Source: Actinokineospora bangkokensis (lineage in GTDB: Bacteria > Actinomycetota > Actinomycetes > Mycobacteriales > Pseudonocardiaceae). Taken from it: a stretch of DNA of 64,000 nucleotides. Below, piece after piece: positions 63,606 to 64,000 of this stretch. The stretch lies in the NCBI RefSeq assembly GCF_001940455.1, contig NZ_MKQR01000028.1:696656-760655 (forward strand), read 5' to 3'. Made by a program: the position numbers and the translations under genes. Below the pieces are notes generated by a model, which did not search any database, was not told the origin of the DNA, and was given only the letters and a program-made list of their open reading frames with translations. The stretch's first letter is position 1. Every line of letters begins with the position of its first letter.

Positions 63606-63614
63606 CCAGCCGAT

Positions 63615-63643
63615 TTGACTTCGCATTTCGACGTGGGTAACTT
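63615..63643 (+). promoter_or_regulatory. rRNA operon promoter P1
   Basis: TTGACT, 17-base spacer, TAACTT: a near-consensus housekeeping promoter just after the FkbM gene. Confidence 0.75.
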
Positions 63644-63727
63644 TCTCCATGTCGCACGGAGCGCCGGACGGAAAGCCCCCAGGGGCCCGGACGGAAACCG
63701 GGACGGAACACCTTCGGGTCGAGCGGG

Positions 63728-63756
63728 TTGACACCGCGAACCGAACCGGGTAGAGT
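63728..63756 (+). promoter_or_regulatory. rRNA operon promoter P2
   Basis: TTGACA consensus -35, 17-base spacer, TAGAGT -10. This is the strongest promoter in the window, 113 bp after P1, and it fits the tandem-promoter layout of actinobacterial rRNA operons. Confidence 0.88.
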
Positions 63757-64000
63757 TCTGCGGCGTTGCGAGAGACTGAAACCCTGCGGGTTCTTCCCCG
63801 CGGCTAGCGCGGTCTTGAGCGAAAACCAACGTGGCAATACCAGCCTCGGATGAGGCCGCTCCGGATTCGGAGTCGGTTGAAACGGTGTGCGTGTGTTGTT
63901 TGAGAACTCAACAGTGTGCCGATTTAAGCCAGTAGAGCTTGAATATGAAATCCCTGTCAGGGATTTCCTTTGAGATGACTCTTTATGAGTTGTCAGGACA
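63757..64000 (+). ncRNA. Leader of rRNA operon (16S gene lies beyond the window)
   Basis: Transcribed leader before 16S rRNA. It contains TTTGAGAACTCAACAGTGTG at 63899-63918, the conserved actinobacterial pre-16S element, and an AT-richer composition than the rest. At 63947-63967 there is a perfect inverted repeat, GAAATCCCTG with its complement around one base. No mature 16S 5' end is reached. Confidence 0.85.

Noticed and set aside
1..64000. CRISPR arrays and tRNA genes
   Set aside because: No regularly spaced repeat-spacer pattern and no cloverleaf-like gene were found by eye; the only structural RNAs seen are RNase P RNA and the rRNA leader.
63757..64000. 16S rRNA gene start
   Set aside because: The conserved 5' sequence of mature 16S rRNA does not appear before the window ends; only the leader is present.

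Overview
The window is very G+C-rich actinobacterial chromosome. GTG starts are common, many genes overlap by GTGA, and several first genes of transcription units have a TANNNT -10 box 6-8 bases before the start codon. Gene content suggests order Pseudonocardiales, probably close to Saccharothrix or Actinosynnema: an F420-dependent reductase, GlnA2, Hip1/CaeA-like lipoprotein hydrolases, LprG with a P55-type exporter, tandem DUF3558 lipoproteins and an Rv2231c-Rv2228c-type cluster. That placement is inference. The window ends in the leader of an rRNA operon, before the 16S gene.

Left part (1-9500): N-terminal part of a proline-rich membrane protein, a DUF2207 membrane protein, a pair of M16 peptidase subunits, the NAD(H) pyrophosphatase NudC, a gluconate kinase/permease pair, and a secreted M14 carboxypeptidase. 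Next (9580-17555) comes a complete four-gene Wadjet-type anti-plasmid SMC system on the minus strand, jetA-jetB-jetC-jetD, with every junction overlapping. Then come cobD, SURF1, a fructosamine kinase/LMW phosphatase pair, an 881-bp gene-free gap with two RecA-NDp (PafBC)-type promoters, and the tightly overlapped run cobC-like, Nif3, zinc ribbon, RNase H/phosphatase. An ArsB/SLC13-like permease, an FMN reductase and RNase P RNA follow.

Middle part (28576-37699): nine co-directional genes form a chromosomal type IV secretion-like locus. It has a small membrane protein, a PrgI-like protein, a VirB4-like ATPase, a VirB6/TrbL-like membrane protein, a VirB8/TcpC-like protein, a lysozyme-NlpC/P60 cell wall hydrolase and three small or unknown proteins. 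There is no relaxase, coupling protein, integrase or transposase. The last gene carries a C-terminal domain that resembles small proteins linked to TRADD-N/CATRA-type conflict systems. This is the best candidate in the window for a poorly described system.

Right part (37741-64000): housekeeping and envelope genes. In order they are an RNB ribonuclease, an F420-dependent NADP reductase, a BtuF-like protein without signal peptide, prolyl aminopeptidase, PanB, NAD synthetase, SecA2, two Hip1-like lipoprotein hydrolases, lprG-P55-GNAT, a small helical protein with four tandem DUF3558 lipoproteins, a GlxA-type regulator divergent from an MFS transporter, glutamine synthetase, a 1139-residue glycosyltransferase-FkbM methyltransferase protein, and two tandem promoters of an rRNA operon. 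A 146-bp near-perfect inverted repeat lies between nadE and secA2.
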